Source: Buxus sempervirens
Taxonomy: Eukaryota > Streptophyta > Magnoliopsida > Buxales > Buxaceae
Assembly: GCA_947561395.2 (NCBI GenBank)
Contig: OX387193.1
Coordinates: 4,650,001-4,714,000, forward strand
DNA: 64,000 nt
Direction of reading: 5' to 3'
In this document: one piece after another, positions 10,801 through 22,556 of the stretch
How the letters are laid out: the number at the start of each line of letters is the position of its first letter
Position numbering within the stretch: the first letter of the stretch is position 1
Program-made: the position numbers and the translations under genes
Notes under the pieces: generated by a model
What the model saw: only the letters and a program-made list of their open reading frames with translations
Databases searched by the model: none
Told to the model about the DNA's origin: nothing

Positions 10801-13800
10801 TCTAACTGAGTCTGATGTGATTGTGGTTGTGATTTTAGAAGTTAATCTGATCAGCAACCCTAAGGAGTGGGTGGTGGACACTGGGGCCACCAAGCACATC
10901 TGTGGAGACCGTGCTTTGTTCACGACCTACCAGCCTGTGGAAGAGGGCGAGCAGGTGTACCTGGCTGACTCTCGTACTTCTCCAGTTGCTGGAAAGGGAA
11001 AGGTGCAGATGAAGCTCACTTCTGGGAAGCAGTTGGCTTTAACTGATGTACTGCATGTTCTAGGCATTAGGAGAAATTTAGTGTCTGGCTACCTGTTGAA
11101 CAAGGCTGGTATTAAGTTAGTCTTTGAGGGGGATAAGTTAGTATTGACTAAGAATGGGGTTTTCCTGGGAAAAGGATATTGTAACCATGGTCTATTTGTT
11201 TTGAACATTTCTGATGAAATAAATGAAATCTCCACTTCTGCTTATATTGATTCTCTTACTTTGTGGCATGCTAGATTAGGACATGCAAATATTTCCTATG
11301 TTAAGAGAATGCATAGTGTAGGCTTAATTAAAAATATATCAAATAATAATTTTGATAAATGTGAATGCTGTTCAGAAGCAAAGTTTACAAATAAATCTCA
11401 TAAGTCTATTACTAGAGAATTAGAACTTTTAAGCTTAATTCATAGTGATCTAGCAGATATGAAAAGTACTATGTCTAGAGGAGGAAATAAATATTTTATT
11501 ACTTTCATAGACGATTATAGTAGATATACAAAAGTGTATTTATTAAAAAGTAAAGATGAAGCTGAAAAAGCTTTTATAAAATATAAAAATGAGATAGAAA
11601 ATCAGCTTGAAAAGAAAATTAAAAGATTGAGAACTGATAGAGGTGGAGAGTATGAATCACACTCCTTCAAAGAATTATGTGAAGGAAATGGAATTATTCA
11701 TGAGTTTACTGCTCCATACTCCCCAGAGTCAAATGGAGTAGCTGAGAGGAAGAACAGAACCTTTAAGGAGATGATGAACTCCATGTTGATTGGTTCTGGT
11801 TCACCCTCTGACTTGTGGGGGGAAGCTATTTTATCGGCATGTTTTATTTCAAATAGAATACCCCATAAGAAAACTGGTAAGACCCCTTATGAACTTTGGA
11901 GAGGGCATATTCCCAACCTTAGTTATGTTAAGGTATGGGGATGCTTAGCTAAGGTAGGTCTTCCAGAAATTAAAAGGAAGAGGATAGGTCCTAAGACCAT
12001 AGACTGTGCATTTATAGGATATGTTGAACACAGTGCTGCCTATAGATTTCTTGTTTTAAGAACTGTGGATGATAATATAGTGTCAGCTAACTCTATAATA
12101 GAGTCTAGAGATGCAGACTTTTTTGAGTCTAATTTCCCACTTAGACCAAAGTCTGTGAGAGGTTCAGATGAGGCTTCTTCAAACCAACCTATAGATGGTG
12201 TTCTTGAACATGTTCCTGAAACTGTTCCTGATTTTGTTCCTGAACCTAGTCCCCAACTTGAAATTGAACCCAGAAGAAGTAAAAGAGCGAGAAAAGCAAC
12301 TAACGAAGGTGATGATTTTTATACATTTATGGTTGATGGTGATCCATTGACCTATGGTGAGGCTATGTCTTCTCCAGATGCAGTATTTTGGAGAGAAGCC
12401 ATAATCAGTGAGTTGGATTCCATTATGGCTAATCATACCTGGGAGTTGGTTGATTTGCCTCCTGGAAATAAACCCATAGGTTGCAAGTGGATCTTTAAAA
12501 GAAAGCTTAAAACTGATGGTTCAATAGACAAATATAAAGCAAGATTAGTGGCTAAAGGGTTTAGTCAACAAAAAGGAATTGATTATTTTGATACTTATTC
12601 TCCTGTTGCTAGAATAACAACTATCAGAATTTTAATTGCATTAGCTTCAATTAATAATTTAATAATTCACCAAATGGATGTTAAAACAACCTTTTTAAAT
12701 GGTGAATTAGAAGAAGAAATTTATATGAAACAACCAGAAGGATTTATAGCACCAGGTAAAGAAAATAAAGTATGTAAGCTAGTTAAATCCTTATATGGTT
12801 TAAAACAAGCTCCTAAGCAGTGACATGAGAAATTTGATAACATACTTGTTGAAAATGGATATCATATAAATGATTCTGATAGATGTGTGTATCATAAATT
12901 TAATAATAATGTTGGTGTGATTATCTGTTTGTATGTTGATGATATGCTTATTATGGGCATTAATGTAGAAGTAGTATCTCATACTAAGAAATTTTTATCT
13001 TCTAAATTTGATATGAAAGATTTAGGAGAAGCTGATGTAATTTTAGGCATCAAAATAACTAAGGAGTCGGGCAGTATTACATTAACCCAATCACATTATG
13101 TAGAAAATATCTTAAAGAAGTTTGGACACTTTGATTCTGATCCTTTGTCCTCACCTTATGATGCTAGCATACATTTAAAGAAACACACTGGTGAGAGTGT
13201 TTCACAAATTGAGTATGCTAGAGTGATTGGTTCTTTAATGTACTTAATGAACTGCACCAGACCTGATATTGCATATGTTGTAGGAAGACTGAGTAGATAC
13301 ACCCATTGTCCCAACTATGAGCACTGGAGTGCATTAGTTAGGGTGTTGAGGTACCTAAAGGGTACAATTAATTATGGGTTGTGTTATTCAGGGTATCCTA
13401 CAGTGTTGGAGGGCTATAGTGATGCCAACTGGGTAACTGGGCATGATGAGTCTAACTCTACTAGTGGCTATGTTTTTACCTTAGGAGGTGGGGCTGTTTC
13501 ATGGAAATCATGTAAACAGTCTTGTAATGTGAAATCCACCATGGAATCTGAGTTTGTAGCTTTAGAGCTAGCTGGTGGAGAGGCAGAGTGGTTGAGAAAC
13601 CTTCTGCATGATATCCCTTTATGGACGAAACCAGCACCTCCTATTACCATTTTATGTGATAGCCAGGCAGCAATAGCTAAAGCCTAGAATAAAATTTATA
13701 ATGGTAAAAAGAGACATATCAGATTGAGGCATAATATAATTAGACAATTACTTAGTGATGGGGTAATTGCATTGACATTTGTGAGGTCAGTTGGAAATCT

Positions 13801-15132
13801 GGCAAATCCACTGACAAAGCCTCTGAGCAAGAAGCTTGTTATTAGCACATCGAGGGGGATGGGTCTAAAGCCCATGGATATAAACAACCCGTGATAGTAA
13901 CCCAACCTACGTGAATGGCGATCCCAGGAAGTAGGTTCAATGGGAAGAACAAGTCACCTGAGTTGTTTGTGAAGCACTACAAGTTATTTACTTTGTGAGA
14001 AATCTATCCCTATGATGTGAGTAGTGCAAAACTGCAACGTATGTGAGGTTGAGTCATTGGACTCTTAATAATTTCCATATTCTTTATAGATGGTGTGTTT
14101 TAGTTGCGGTTTACACACTTGATGGAAATTACCTATGTGAGTGTAGAGGTGGAGCCACCTCTGTAGAGAATTAGGGCTAATTCTCTAGAGCGCTCACGAG
14201 ACCAGCAGGCGCATGGCCGTAGCTCAAAATTTCCTCTTGGTGTTTTGTCTTTTAGTGTTTGTCTCTTGTAGGATGAATAGTCCCACATTGGAAGTTTATG
14301 AGAACTTCCAATGGTTTATATTGAATAGTGGGAACTAAAGGGGTGCAACCCCTAAAGTGAGATACTGTTCCTTGTTGTCGGGGTTTCTTTGCATCACGCG
14401 CGCGCGCGCGCCGCCACCGTCCGTCCTGTCGGTCGTGTCGTGGCGTGGCGTGGCGTGGTGTGTGTGTGTGATGATGCTATCTTTTTATGCTGAATATTAA
14501 TCGTTTTTCTTTTGCTTTCTAAAACGTTTTATTTTTTTTTTCTAAAACGTTTTCAAATCATTTGGGTTTTATAACCGTTCGATTAAACGTTAATTAATCT
14601 TAATTAACGTTAATTGTGTGAGCGTGTGCCTCTTAAGAGACACAAACGTTCGTTTCCTCTCTTATATATAGAAGAGAGAGATTAGGGTTTTGTAACATAC
14701 GAAAATCTGCTTCTTCTTCTTCCTCTCTTCCAAAAGTGAATCGAGTGACACTGCTATTAAGGTTCTGTTTCAGTCCAGTATTTCTGTGCGGATTACTGGA
14801 GAGACGTTTTGTCGTTGAATGCTGGAAGCCATAGTGTCAAGCAACCCGTCGCACTGAAGATTCGTTCTACAGGGGACGCTTAAGGCTTTAAGCACAGAGA
14901 TTTCTGAATCTCGCCTCGACTGATAAGTTTATTCCAATCATCTCCATTCGTATCTGTTTACATCTGTATTAGTGCCTGTTAATCATCTGTTCATCTATTA
15001 TCTGCTACTGTTCCCTGATTTCCTGTTTGTTCAATCTGAGTTTCTGGTTTGAATTCTACTGCCTATTATTTTATTTACAGAACAGTTATCATCACGAAAT
15101 TTAACAACAGTTCTTTGTGGGGAACCTCGCCG

Positions 15133-15164
<32 letters not shown>

Positions 15165-17445
15165 GGGTGGGTGGGTGTTGGTGCGGGGTTCAGAAACTAT
15201 AACTTAATCATTAAAATATCAATTTGTAAATCAATGCCTTTCAAATGAGTTAAGAGCAGTGTAAAGAGGACAAAAAATGAAAAAAGATAGTTATTGTTTC
15301 ATGTTTCAATTGTTAGTCATATGTACTGGAGTCAGTTTGGATGCATGAGTCAGAATTTGGAATTCTGAAATGCTTCAGTACCTTCGTTATTGTTAGCTAA
15401 TGCCATTCAAAATCATGAGACGTGTTATTATGTGTTCAACAAAGCCCGTTTTATCTCACCAACACATCTTAAATGCCTAAATAAGCATTGTAACTTATGG
15501 ACTGATGTTCAAGTACCAACAAAGGCTGATAAAATTATTGAATACAATGCATTCAATCATGGTTTGTTTTTCTTTTATGTTATGTAACTGTGGAATGGAC
15601 ACATAGCAAGTATGTTATTGACAGGCTATAACAGTGATTATTGGTATATTGTTGATTTTGAAGCTTACAGGTAATGGAGTTATATGACAAGGTTTACAGC
15701 TATGTATGACTTGGCAATGGCAGAATTACATATATTGTATTCAGCTATGTATTATCTGTTTTACTCACCTGTAGCTTTGCATGCATCTAATAGCATGTAG
15801 GAAGCAATTTACGTCATGGACCTTCTCTTATCTATGTTTTATATATTTCATATATACATTGACTTTTGCAGGAGTTACAAAGAATTGATGGCCCAATGCA
15901 ACCTTCTTGGAAGAGGGGAGACTCGTTCTCTTAAAAGGCTTGAGAAGGCTGAAGAGAAGATAAAGAAACTGAAAGTAAGCCCATAAAAGTTATCTAAGTC
16001 AATCTTTAATGGTATTTGTTTCCCAGTTTGTCCAAGATGATTCTTTTTCTTTTATTTTGGCCTGTCCAGGCAACTGTACGAGAACTGGAGACAGCACTTG
16101 AGATGAGAGATAACGAAGACCTGAGGATATTAAAAGCTTCCATGAAAACAAACAGTAATAAGGTTGATATAAGTGGTTCCAAGGGCAACTTTGGCCATCC
16201 ATGTGTCAGTAAATATTCATTAAAAGATCAAATGGAGCAACCTATTGTAACCATCATAAATTCTGATCATACTGGAAACTTGAACAATATTACAGTCAAT
16301 TCAAATAAAAATAACAACTCTAAATTGTCCAAAGATATATTTACAAATGTTTCAGAAGAAAGTACCATTCATTTTGATGAAGGGAAAGACTCTGATTTCT
16401 CAACGGATGTCAACGCTTCCAAAATTTCTACTGCTTTATATGAACACTCCAGTTTCCATGAACATGTATCTCTTCAGAAATCAAGCATATCGAAGCTGGA
16501 GGTTGATCCCGATACCAAAAAAGAAGCTATGGAGCATGGAATAAGTGGCAACATTGTCACTAAGAATGATGTGGGAAGTACCACAGGTACTACAGAGGAA
16601 AATATAGTCTTGCTTGATGACATTACAGACATTGCACCTTTGCCTCCTATACGAAAAGAATCTTCATGCTCAGTTCCCATTTCTCAACGAGGTTAGTCTT
16701 ATTGTTTTAATATTTGAAGTTTGATCTAGCTAGTGAATAAGACAAATGAGTTAGGATTTTCAGAACACCAAAGACATGGTTTTTAATGGGTTTGGATGGA
16801 GGACTATGATTTGTATTGCTGACCGTAATTAGTTAAAATAAGGTATTTTATTGTTATAGTTAGAATTTTCACCGTGGCTAGGTATGGACTCGCGTCATGA
16901 ATGTAGACAGGTTCTCTATCTTTCATACTGTGATCTTATAAAAGTGGCTGTTATCTATTTGGTAATTCATAAATGTATTTATGCATTCCAAATGAGAAAG
17001 GATTTGTGCATTGTCAACTCACCAGACAACCTGCAGGGGATCCATCTTTTTCTGGTGGACTGCTTGGGCCAGATGGAGCAACAAGATACTTGGGGAAATG
17101 GTGTAAACGAGTCCAGAACAAGGGATCAGTGGCATCACCTTTGACAATGCAAGGATCAAAACCAAATAATCGGGAATTAATCGCTGTTGGAGCAGATGGA
17201 AAAGGTGGTAGAATTAAAGTTCTAAGATCCCAGAACCAATCATTGGTGAGTCCATTTCAAAAGTTTATCCAAAAATTAGACTTCAAATAATCAATTTCTA
17301 TCCAAAGCTTTTGCCATAATTTTCTATGCAGGATATGAAGGGAAGTCCAATGTGTCCAAAGAGATGTAAGTACGGAAGCACAAAAAGTGCTCAACAGGCT
17401 CGAGGTTGCTTGCAAATCGATCACTTCTTTGAAAGGGCAAGTTAA
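7827..17445 (+). CDS. TRAIP: TRAIP-like RING E3 ubiquitin ligase
   Basis: TRAIP ubiquitinates the replisome at stalled forks and crosslinks in animals; plant homologues are little studied. Ten exons join in phase: 7827-7945, 8036-8306, 8380-8481, 8564-8646, 8732-8848, 15872-15974, 16070-16691, 17001-17245 and 17332-17445 are nine visible blocks, giving 591 residues. (I first expected a tenth between blocks five and six but none is needed for frame.) The RING (C12, C15, C32, H34, H37, C40, C56, C59) is complete, followed by RLYFQS and a coiled coil (about 90-250), the order of TRAIP. The large block from 16070 encodes a Ser/Asn-rich linker, then [11 protein letters not shown] and LGKWCKR. The C terminus has QIDHFF (582-587), resembling a PCNA-binding PIP box. 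Intron 5 (8849-15871) contains a copia element. Start: first ATG, directly before the RING. Confidence 0.88.
9064..9864 (+). repeat. Copia 5' LTR
   Basis: Homology with the 3' LTR runs from 9091 (GCTCAAAATTTCC) to ACAACA at 9864. The first 27 bp (9064-9090) have no counterpart at the start of the 3' LTR. Relative to the 3' LTR it lacks about 88 bp after TAAAACGTTTTCAAA (near 9400) and some CG/GT repeats. It contains an inverted repeat around GTCCCACATTGGAAGT and a TATATATAG motif near 9420, a likely promoter TATA box. Confidence 0.75.
9971..13894 (+). pseudogene. Copia gag-pol polyprotein with two nonsense codons
   Basis: A single frame from ATG 9971 to TGA 13892-13894 (1307 codon positions) is interrupted only by TGA at 12821-12823 and TAG at 13685-13687. 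In order: gag; CCHC knuckle [14 protein letters not shown]; protease [12 protein letters not shown]; pre-integrase LWHARLGH; integrase with D, D and E in [12 protein letters not shown] and [14 protein letters not shown]; reverse transcriptase with CKWIFKRK and the YVDDMLIMG catalytic box; RNase H with YSDANW and ESEF. The first stop replaces a residue just after [10 protein letters not shown], where the family has Trp; the second lies before [16 protein letters not shown]. Both fit single C-to-T type transitions, as expected from deamination of methylated transposon DNA. The element may have been active recently. Confidence 0.88.
14222..15109 (+). repeat. Copia 3' LTR
   Basis: 888 bp beginning GCTCAAAATTTCC and ending AACAACA, followed by the 3' GTTCT duplication. 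It retains an 88-bp block absent from the 5' LTR and has an expanded CG run (CGCGCGCGCGCGCC) and GTGTGTGT run near 14400-14470. Confidence 0.8.
15134..15175 (+). repeat. Poly-G run followed by GGGT repeats
   Basis: Thirty consecutive G (15134-15163) are followed by TGGGTGGGTGGGTG, 25 bp after the copia 3' end, inside TRAIP intron 5 and on the RNA-sense strand. It could form a G-quadruplex in DNA or pre-mRNA. Homopolymers of this length are also typical assembly or sequencing trouble spots, so the exact length is doubtful. Confidence 0.85.
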
Positions 17446-18533
17446 TAGAAAGATGTTTACTAGTGTATTCGGTAGGCCGTCTGTAGTTCATAATTTAATG
17501 ATGTGTTGATGAGGCCCAAAAAGGAAAAAGGAAGAAAAAGAAGTTTTTAATGTGCAAAGTACCACATTACAAGTTTTGGATGCACAGTTATTGTTTACCC
17601 CACAACTGAGTCTGTCCTTGAATCTCACAGATTCAAGTTTCATAGATGGCTCAAAGAAATTTAAGAGGAGTCTTTGGATATTTTCTTGAGCATGCCATCT
17701 TTGAAATTTATGTGAAGAGGCAGATTGATTTGTAGGCTAGAAATGGCTTGGTTTATTATACATGCTCAGTCTAACTGAAGAGGTAGTTCATTGGTATAAT
17801 GGTCTAAACCCATGCATTTGCTACACTGCGTAGAACAAATAACAGGCAAGAAATTATCTAATAAATGAGGACTTAAAGATTGAAAGTGACAGGTAATCTT
17901 AATTTAGCCTGGGTAATACTACACTGCTGAGTTCTTAGTGTTTGGTATATTGTCAATTGATTAAGCCAGCTTTGTTAATACAATTATAATTTTGTTAACA
18001 TTAGATTTAACTAAATGCATTTAATTGGTTGATTAGTTACAATGTCATTTGTATAAACGCCTGATTAGAGAACTAATAAAGGAATGGGAAGTATTTTTAG
18101 GAAAAGTTATTTCTTTGGAAGTCTGGTCATCATCCATTTTAACCATTCTTACAGAAAAATTCCTTAAATTCTTGAATTTAGATTCAAAAACATTACAAAA
18201 TATAATCCGAAAATCCAAGTATCTCAATACCAATAACCAAACCCTTGCTGTCATTCAATTTTTAGAACCTCAAACCGGCTTAGTTGCGTTTGGTTTAACT
18301 TCCCAATAGGATTCATCCATTTGGTTCATGGGAAAATGTAAGCCCACTGAAAATTACTTTTCCAAAAGAAGCTAATTTTTCTGTCAAAAGTCACTCAACC
18401 TTTTTCTTAAAAAACGATAGGAAACAATAGAAAGGAAAGAAAAATGTTTTCTATTTTTCCATTCCATTGCATCGTTTTCTTCGTAACCAAACATACCCAT
18501 AGGCATTACGGTTTCTGCATTGTGCACGGCGAG
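17446..18533. other. TRAIP-SPO11-2 spacer
   Basis: This holds the TRAIP 3'UTR and polyadenylation region, then AT-rich sequence. About 18286-18497 looks like a degraded MITE with ends GCGTTTGGTTTAAC and CGTAACCAAACATAC (weak). Reading frames near 18049-18309 exist on both strands but show no recognisable family or splice context, so I do not call a gene. Confidence 0.4.
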
Positions 18534-18540
18534 TATATAA
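18534..18540 (+). promoter_or_regulatory. TATA box of SPO11-2
   Basis: TATATAA in the context GCGAGTATATAAGGGGGG, 47 bp upstream of the SPO11-2 ATG. This implies a very short 5'UTR. Confidence 0.55.
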
Positions 18541-18586
18541 GGGGGGAATTTTGAAATGCTGTCGCGCTTCTCATCTTCTGAAACTA

Positions 18587-21585
18587 ATGGCGAATCTCTT
18601 CAATTCCCTCTCGTTCTTCTCTGATCAGCAGCTCTGCTATGCTGACATCCTTCCACCCTCTGAGGTACTACTACACTCTTAAGCATCTTCTTCAAATTTG
18701 CTTAATAATTTCCACTTATGTTTCTTCTGAACTCCTCACTAAGATTTCTGTTTGTAAATTTGTAATGGATTCGGTTATAAGGTTCGCGCAAGAATCGAAA
18801 TAGCAGTTCTCAATTTCCTCAAGATCTTGAATTCTCCAGATCCAGCTATCACCGATCTCGCTCTGGTTAGAACCTCTCCTTCTCAAATTATGATCTCTCG
18901 TTTCCTTTCGTTAGCCTTTGCAACCTACGTCAACTGTGTCTGATTTTTGAATCTGACAAAGTGTGTATGTTTCAGATCGTATAATCTATTAAAAAAAATT
19001 TCAAATCAGTCGGGATAAATTTGGTTTTTCTATGAAATCAACCATTTAGGCATTGGTTTGGACTTTATGGACAGATAAATAGAAGATCGAGTAATCGCCA
19101 CGTTAGTCGTGGATTGCTGACAGATGTTTCCTCTATTTATCTCTCTCATTATTTCTGCACGAGGTCGTTGACGAGACCAAATTCGGCGAAGCCCTTCGTT
19201 AGAGGTGTTTGGTCAATCTTCTAATGCGTCTTCTCTTTCTTCATGAATTCTGTATATCGTTTACTAAATTGTTTAGTTCTCAACAGTATGGAAAGTCATG
19301 GAAATGTGCTTTCTGATTCTGGTTCTGGGAAAGAGGGTCACCCAGAGGGAGCTTTTCTATAAGTTGCTTTGTGATTCAACAGATTTCTTCACTTCCCAGT
19401 CGCAGGTTAACAGAACAGTCCAAGGTCGCCCTCGAAATACCACTTTTGCATTTCGTCATATTTTTTATATCTTGCTAGATTCTTGTTTTTTCTTTTTCTT
19501 CCAGTCTAATTGATGGATTGCCCTATTGTATTGATTTTGGGCAGTTCATGACACAGATGTGGTTGTGTTGCTTCGTTGCAGTCGTCACAGTCTTGGAATC
19601 GTGGCTTCTAGCAGAGGAGCTGTTGTTGGTCGGTTGTTGCTACAAGTAGGTGTCTCATTTCTACTATTTGAATTGATTTGGGTCATATTTTTGCCGTTCA
19701 GTTTGTTTCAGATCACAGAAAACATAATAAGCCACTTGAAGATTCATGGTCCTGAATCAACTAGCCTGGCTCGTAATACCTGTCATTTCTTGACCCCTTA
19801 TACATGTTGGATGACATTTTTTCTTGCATAATAGTGATAATCGGTGTATTTGTGTTTTTAGAACCATGCATGACTTGTGCAAGTTGCTTCTGTCTTCAGC
19901 TCATTGATACACGCTGGAATTCAGGAAAACATTCCAAAATTTATTTGTGGGATTTGGGGTGGGGGGTGGGGTGGTCGGATCTTAAGCCTAGCTGGTTTTC
20001 CTTACCTCTTGAATCTGGTATAATTTAATCGTGAATAATTTAGTCAAGTATTGAGTCGCTGAACTGATCAAAAATGGAAAAAGTACCGAGTCTCTGATTT
20101 TTTCTAATCATGTTTGCCAAACAAACTAGAAGGACTGCACATCCATTGACAATGGTCTGATCACAATGTTCTGAATTCAATCAATGTTGATCCAAGGAAA
20201 GGAGGATGTCTAATGAATCTTGTGTTCATACAAACCATGTTCAAAGTGCAGTTTTAAGATAACTATCTGAGTTAAATATCAGGAATACAGATTTTGTCTT
20301 TTTTCTAAATTGATTCTTGTTGTATTGTATAAAATGCTGCTGTTTTTGGCTGAAATCTGCATCCCAGGAGCCAAACCAAGATATTGTGGACTGTTCTGCA
20401 TGCGGTTCTTCTGGCCATGCTATTACTGGAGACTTAGATCTGTTACAGAAATTGGCTATTCATTCAGATGCACGGTATATTATTGTGGTGGAAAAGGTAC
20501 TCTGATCTTACACCATTTATTAACAAAATCTGATGGTTAGACATCTTTATTTGCCACTTATGTATGAATTCTTTTTTTTATTCTTTTCATTTCACCTCTG
20601 GACATTTTTAGCATGCGATATTCCAGCGACTTGCTGAGGACAGGATATTCAATCAGATTCCAAGTATACTTATCACAGCCAAGGGTTACCCAGACATCGC
20701 CACGAGGTAACATGAAAATGGCTTTGCACCACTCTTATGTAAGTTCATTCTCTTCTCTATTAGGAGAGTTGAGTTGGATTTATGTCAGCTCTTTTCCTTT
20801 TCTTCTGCTTGTTTGGAAGTTGATCATAACATGTTTACCATGGTACACAGGTTTCTTCTACATAGATTGAGCCGGGATTTTCCAGAACTTCCAATCCTGG
20901 CATTGGTTGACTGGTGGTTTTATAGTACCTCTTACCATCTCCTTTCATCAGATATTTTGCAACTACTCTTTAAATATTTACATTTGAATTTTTTGAAGGA
21001 ATCCAGCAGGATTAGAGATACTATGCACATTCAAGTTTGGAAGCATTGGGATGGGTCTAGAAGCATACAGATATGGTACTATATTCTTAAACCAGTTATT
21101 TTGAACCTCCATTTCCTCGTTCAATTGAATGTGTTGATATTTGTTTCCCCTTTGTTTCAGCTTGCAATGTCAAGTGGCTTGGACTACGACAGGATGATTT
21201 ACAGCTCATACCTGAACAATCATTAATCCCATTAAAGTCACATGACCTGAAAATAGCTAAAAGCTTAATGTCTTCTGAAATGTTGCAGGTAAGTTTACAA
21301 CAGATGTAACTGATCAACTATCTGCCCTAGACATCCCTAATATGTTATTGAAACTTTGGTTTTGTTTTTGTTGAGGAATAATCTCAATTTCCATTTCTTT
21401 GAATTCTGACCCTGAAAATATTTTTATCCAATTTGTTCTCTGGTACGCAGGAGACTTATAAGGAAGAATTGGCCTTTATGATTCAAAGTTGCCAGAGGGC
21501 TGAAATTGAAGCTCTTTACTACCATGGGTATGATTTCTTGGGCAAGTACATTGCAAGGAAGATTGTACAAGCGGATTACATCTAG
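18587..21585 (+). CDS. SPO11-2: Meiotic recombination protein SPO11-2 (topoisomerase VI A-like)
   Basis: SPO11-2 works with SPO11-1 and the TopoVIB-like subunit to make the DNA double-strand breaks that start meiotic recombination. Eleven exons join in phase: 18587-18664, 18782-18865, 19075-19204, 19287-19424, 19557-19645, 20368-20496, 20612-20706, 20851-20913, 20999-21075, 21161-21288, 21451-21585; 381 residues, close to the family's usual 380 or so. Recognisable parts: [20 protein letters not shown] at the N terminus; catalytic tyrosine candidate Y122 in [27 protein letters not shown]; Toprim metal residues E215 (IIVVEKHA) and D268 (LALVDWNPAG, DWN in place of DxD as in plant SPO11-2); C-terminal [17 protein letters not shown]. 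No frameshift or stop. It lies tandem to TRAIP and convergent with the next gene. Confidence 0.95.
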
Positions 21586-22085
21586 GATTGGTTTTATCGT
21601 GCAATTTTTCTTCTCTCTCTATTCTTTGTTCCAGATGCTGGCTGGGCTTATATAGGAATTAGTTCGTAAATTTAACTGACTGCCGAATCTCAACGCTAAA
21701 TGAAAGCAAAACAACTAGCCTTTAAGCTTCGGTTCCAGTAGGTGCCATCCAGCAGACAGAAAGATAAAATACCTAACTTTCTCTTCAATTTCCAAACTTA
21801 ACTCTCTCAGATGTTATTTAACGATATTTAAATTCTCATATGGTGGAAAAGTATACTCCAATCAACAGGAATTGAATTCACAAGGGAAAATTTTCGAGAT
21901 AATGGCTAACTGATGAAGATAATTTTGCTATGAGAATTAAAATCTATTTTGAAGTGTGATGAAAAAAAGCTCAGCCCCAATGCATCTGCTACAAAACTTC
22001 GAGCTGCGCTATCGGATTCAGCAGCAGCAAATCAGCAATGTACAAATCATTACACATTTCTTGATGTCCAAAATTTTTTCCTCTT
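21586..22085. other. Convergent 3' ends of SPO11-2 and G-patch gene
   Basis: About 500 bp separate the two stop codons. AT-rich sequence holds both 3'UTRs; I see no other gene in it. Confidence 0.6.
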
Positions 22086-22500
22086 CTAGGAAAGCGAGAC
22101 TTTCTTACCCTCCACATGAAACTTTTTGCTACCTTCTAGCTGCAGAGACAAGACAGAAATGCATCACTATTACGCATTCAAATTTCCATTATTTGATCAA
22201 GATATATATGTATACATAACACCATAACATATTGTAAATATTCACTATTTGTGTGTTAATAAGATTAGCCCCACAATCCACACAGACACCAGTGCTACAT
22301 GGTGGGTGTTCTTATTCCAAGCCGAAAATAAAATACTGCCTTGTAAAGAAAGAAATGCACTATCTAAACTCATGACAAAATATGAAGCACAATGCCTTTG
22401 AGATATTAAACTATACTAGAAAAATAAAAAATTTCTCATGAAATGATGATAAATCTGCCCAAATAAAATAAGCCAACGATGAAAATCACTTACAAAAAGA

Positions 22501-22556
<56 letters not shown>

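Larger units (their letters stand above)
9064..15109 (+). mobile_element. Ty1/copia LTR retrotransposon in TRAIP intron 5
   Basis: The element lies in the same orientation as TRAIP. Its outer ends TGTTGT (9064) and ACAACA (15109) are perfect inverted hexamers, flanked by identical GTTCT pentamers (9059-9063, 15110-15114), the expected 5-bp duplication. Long direct repeats bound a single frame with gag, protease, integrase, reverse transcriptase and RNase H in copia order. I saw no primer-binding site matching initiator tRNA-Met after the 5' LTR (it continues ATCTTAAAGCC). The polyprotein is broken by two stop codons. Confidence 0.88.

Noticed and set aside
12887..13687. Separate gene starting at MYHKFNNN
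   Set aside because: Same frame as the copia polyprotein after its first stop; it is the rest of reverse transcriptase and RNase H.
17775..17825. tRNA-like string GGTATAATGGTCTAAACCC
   Set aside because: Neither the acceptor stem nor the T-loop can be folded; no tRNA supported.
18049..18309. Overlapping open frames of 86 and 69 codons on both strands
   Set aside because: No recognisable domain, no splice context and AT-rich composition; both strands being open suggests chance.
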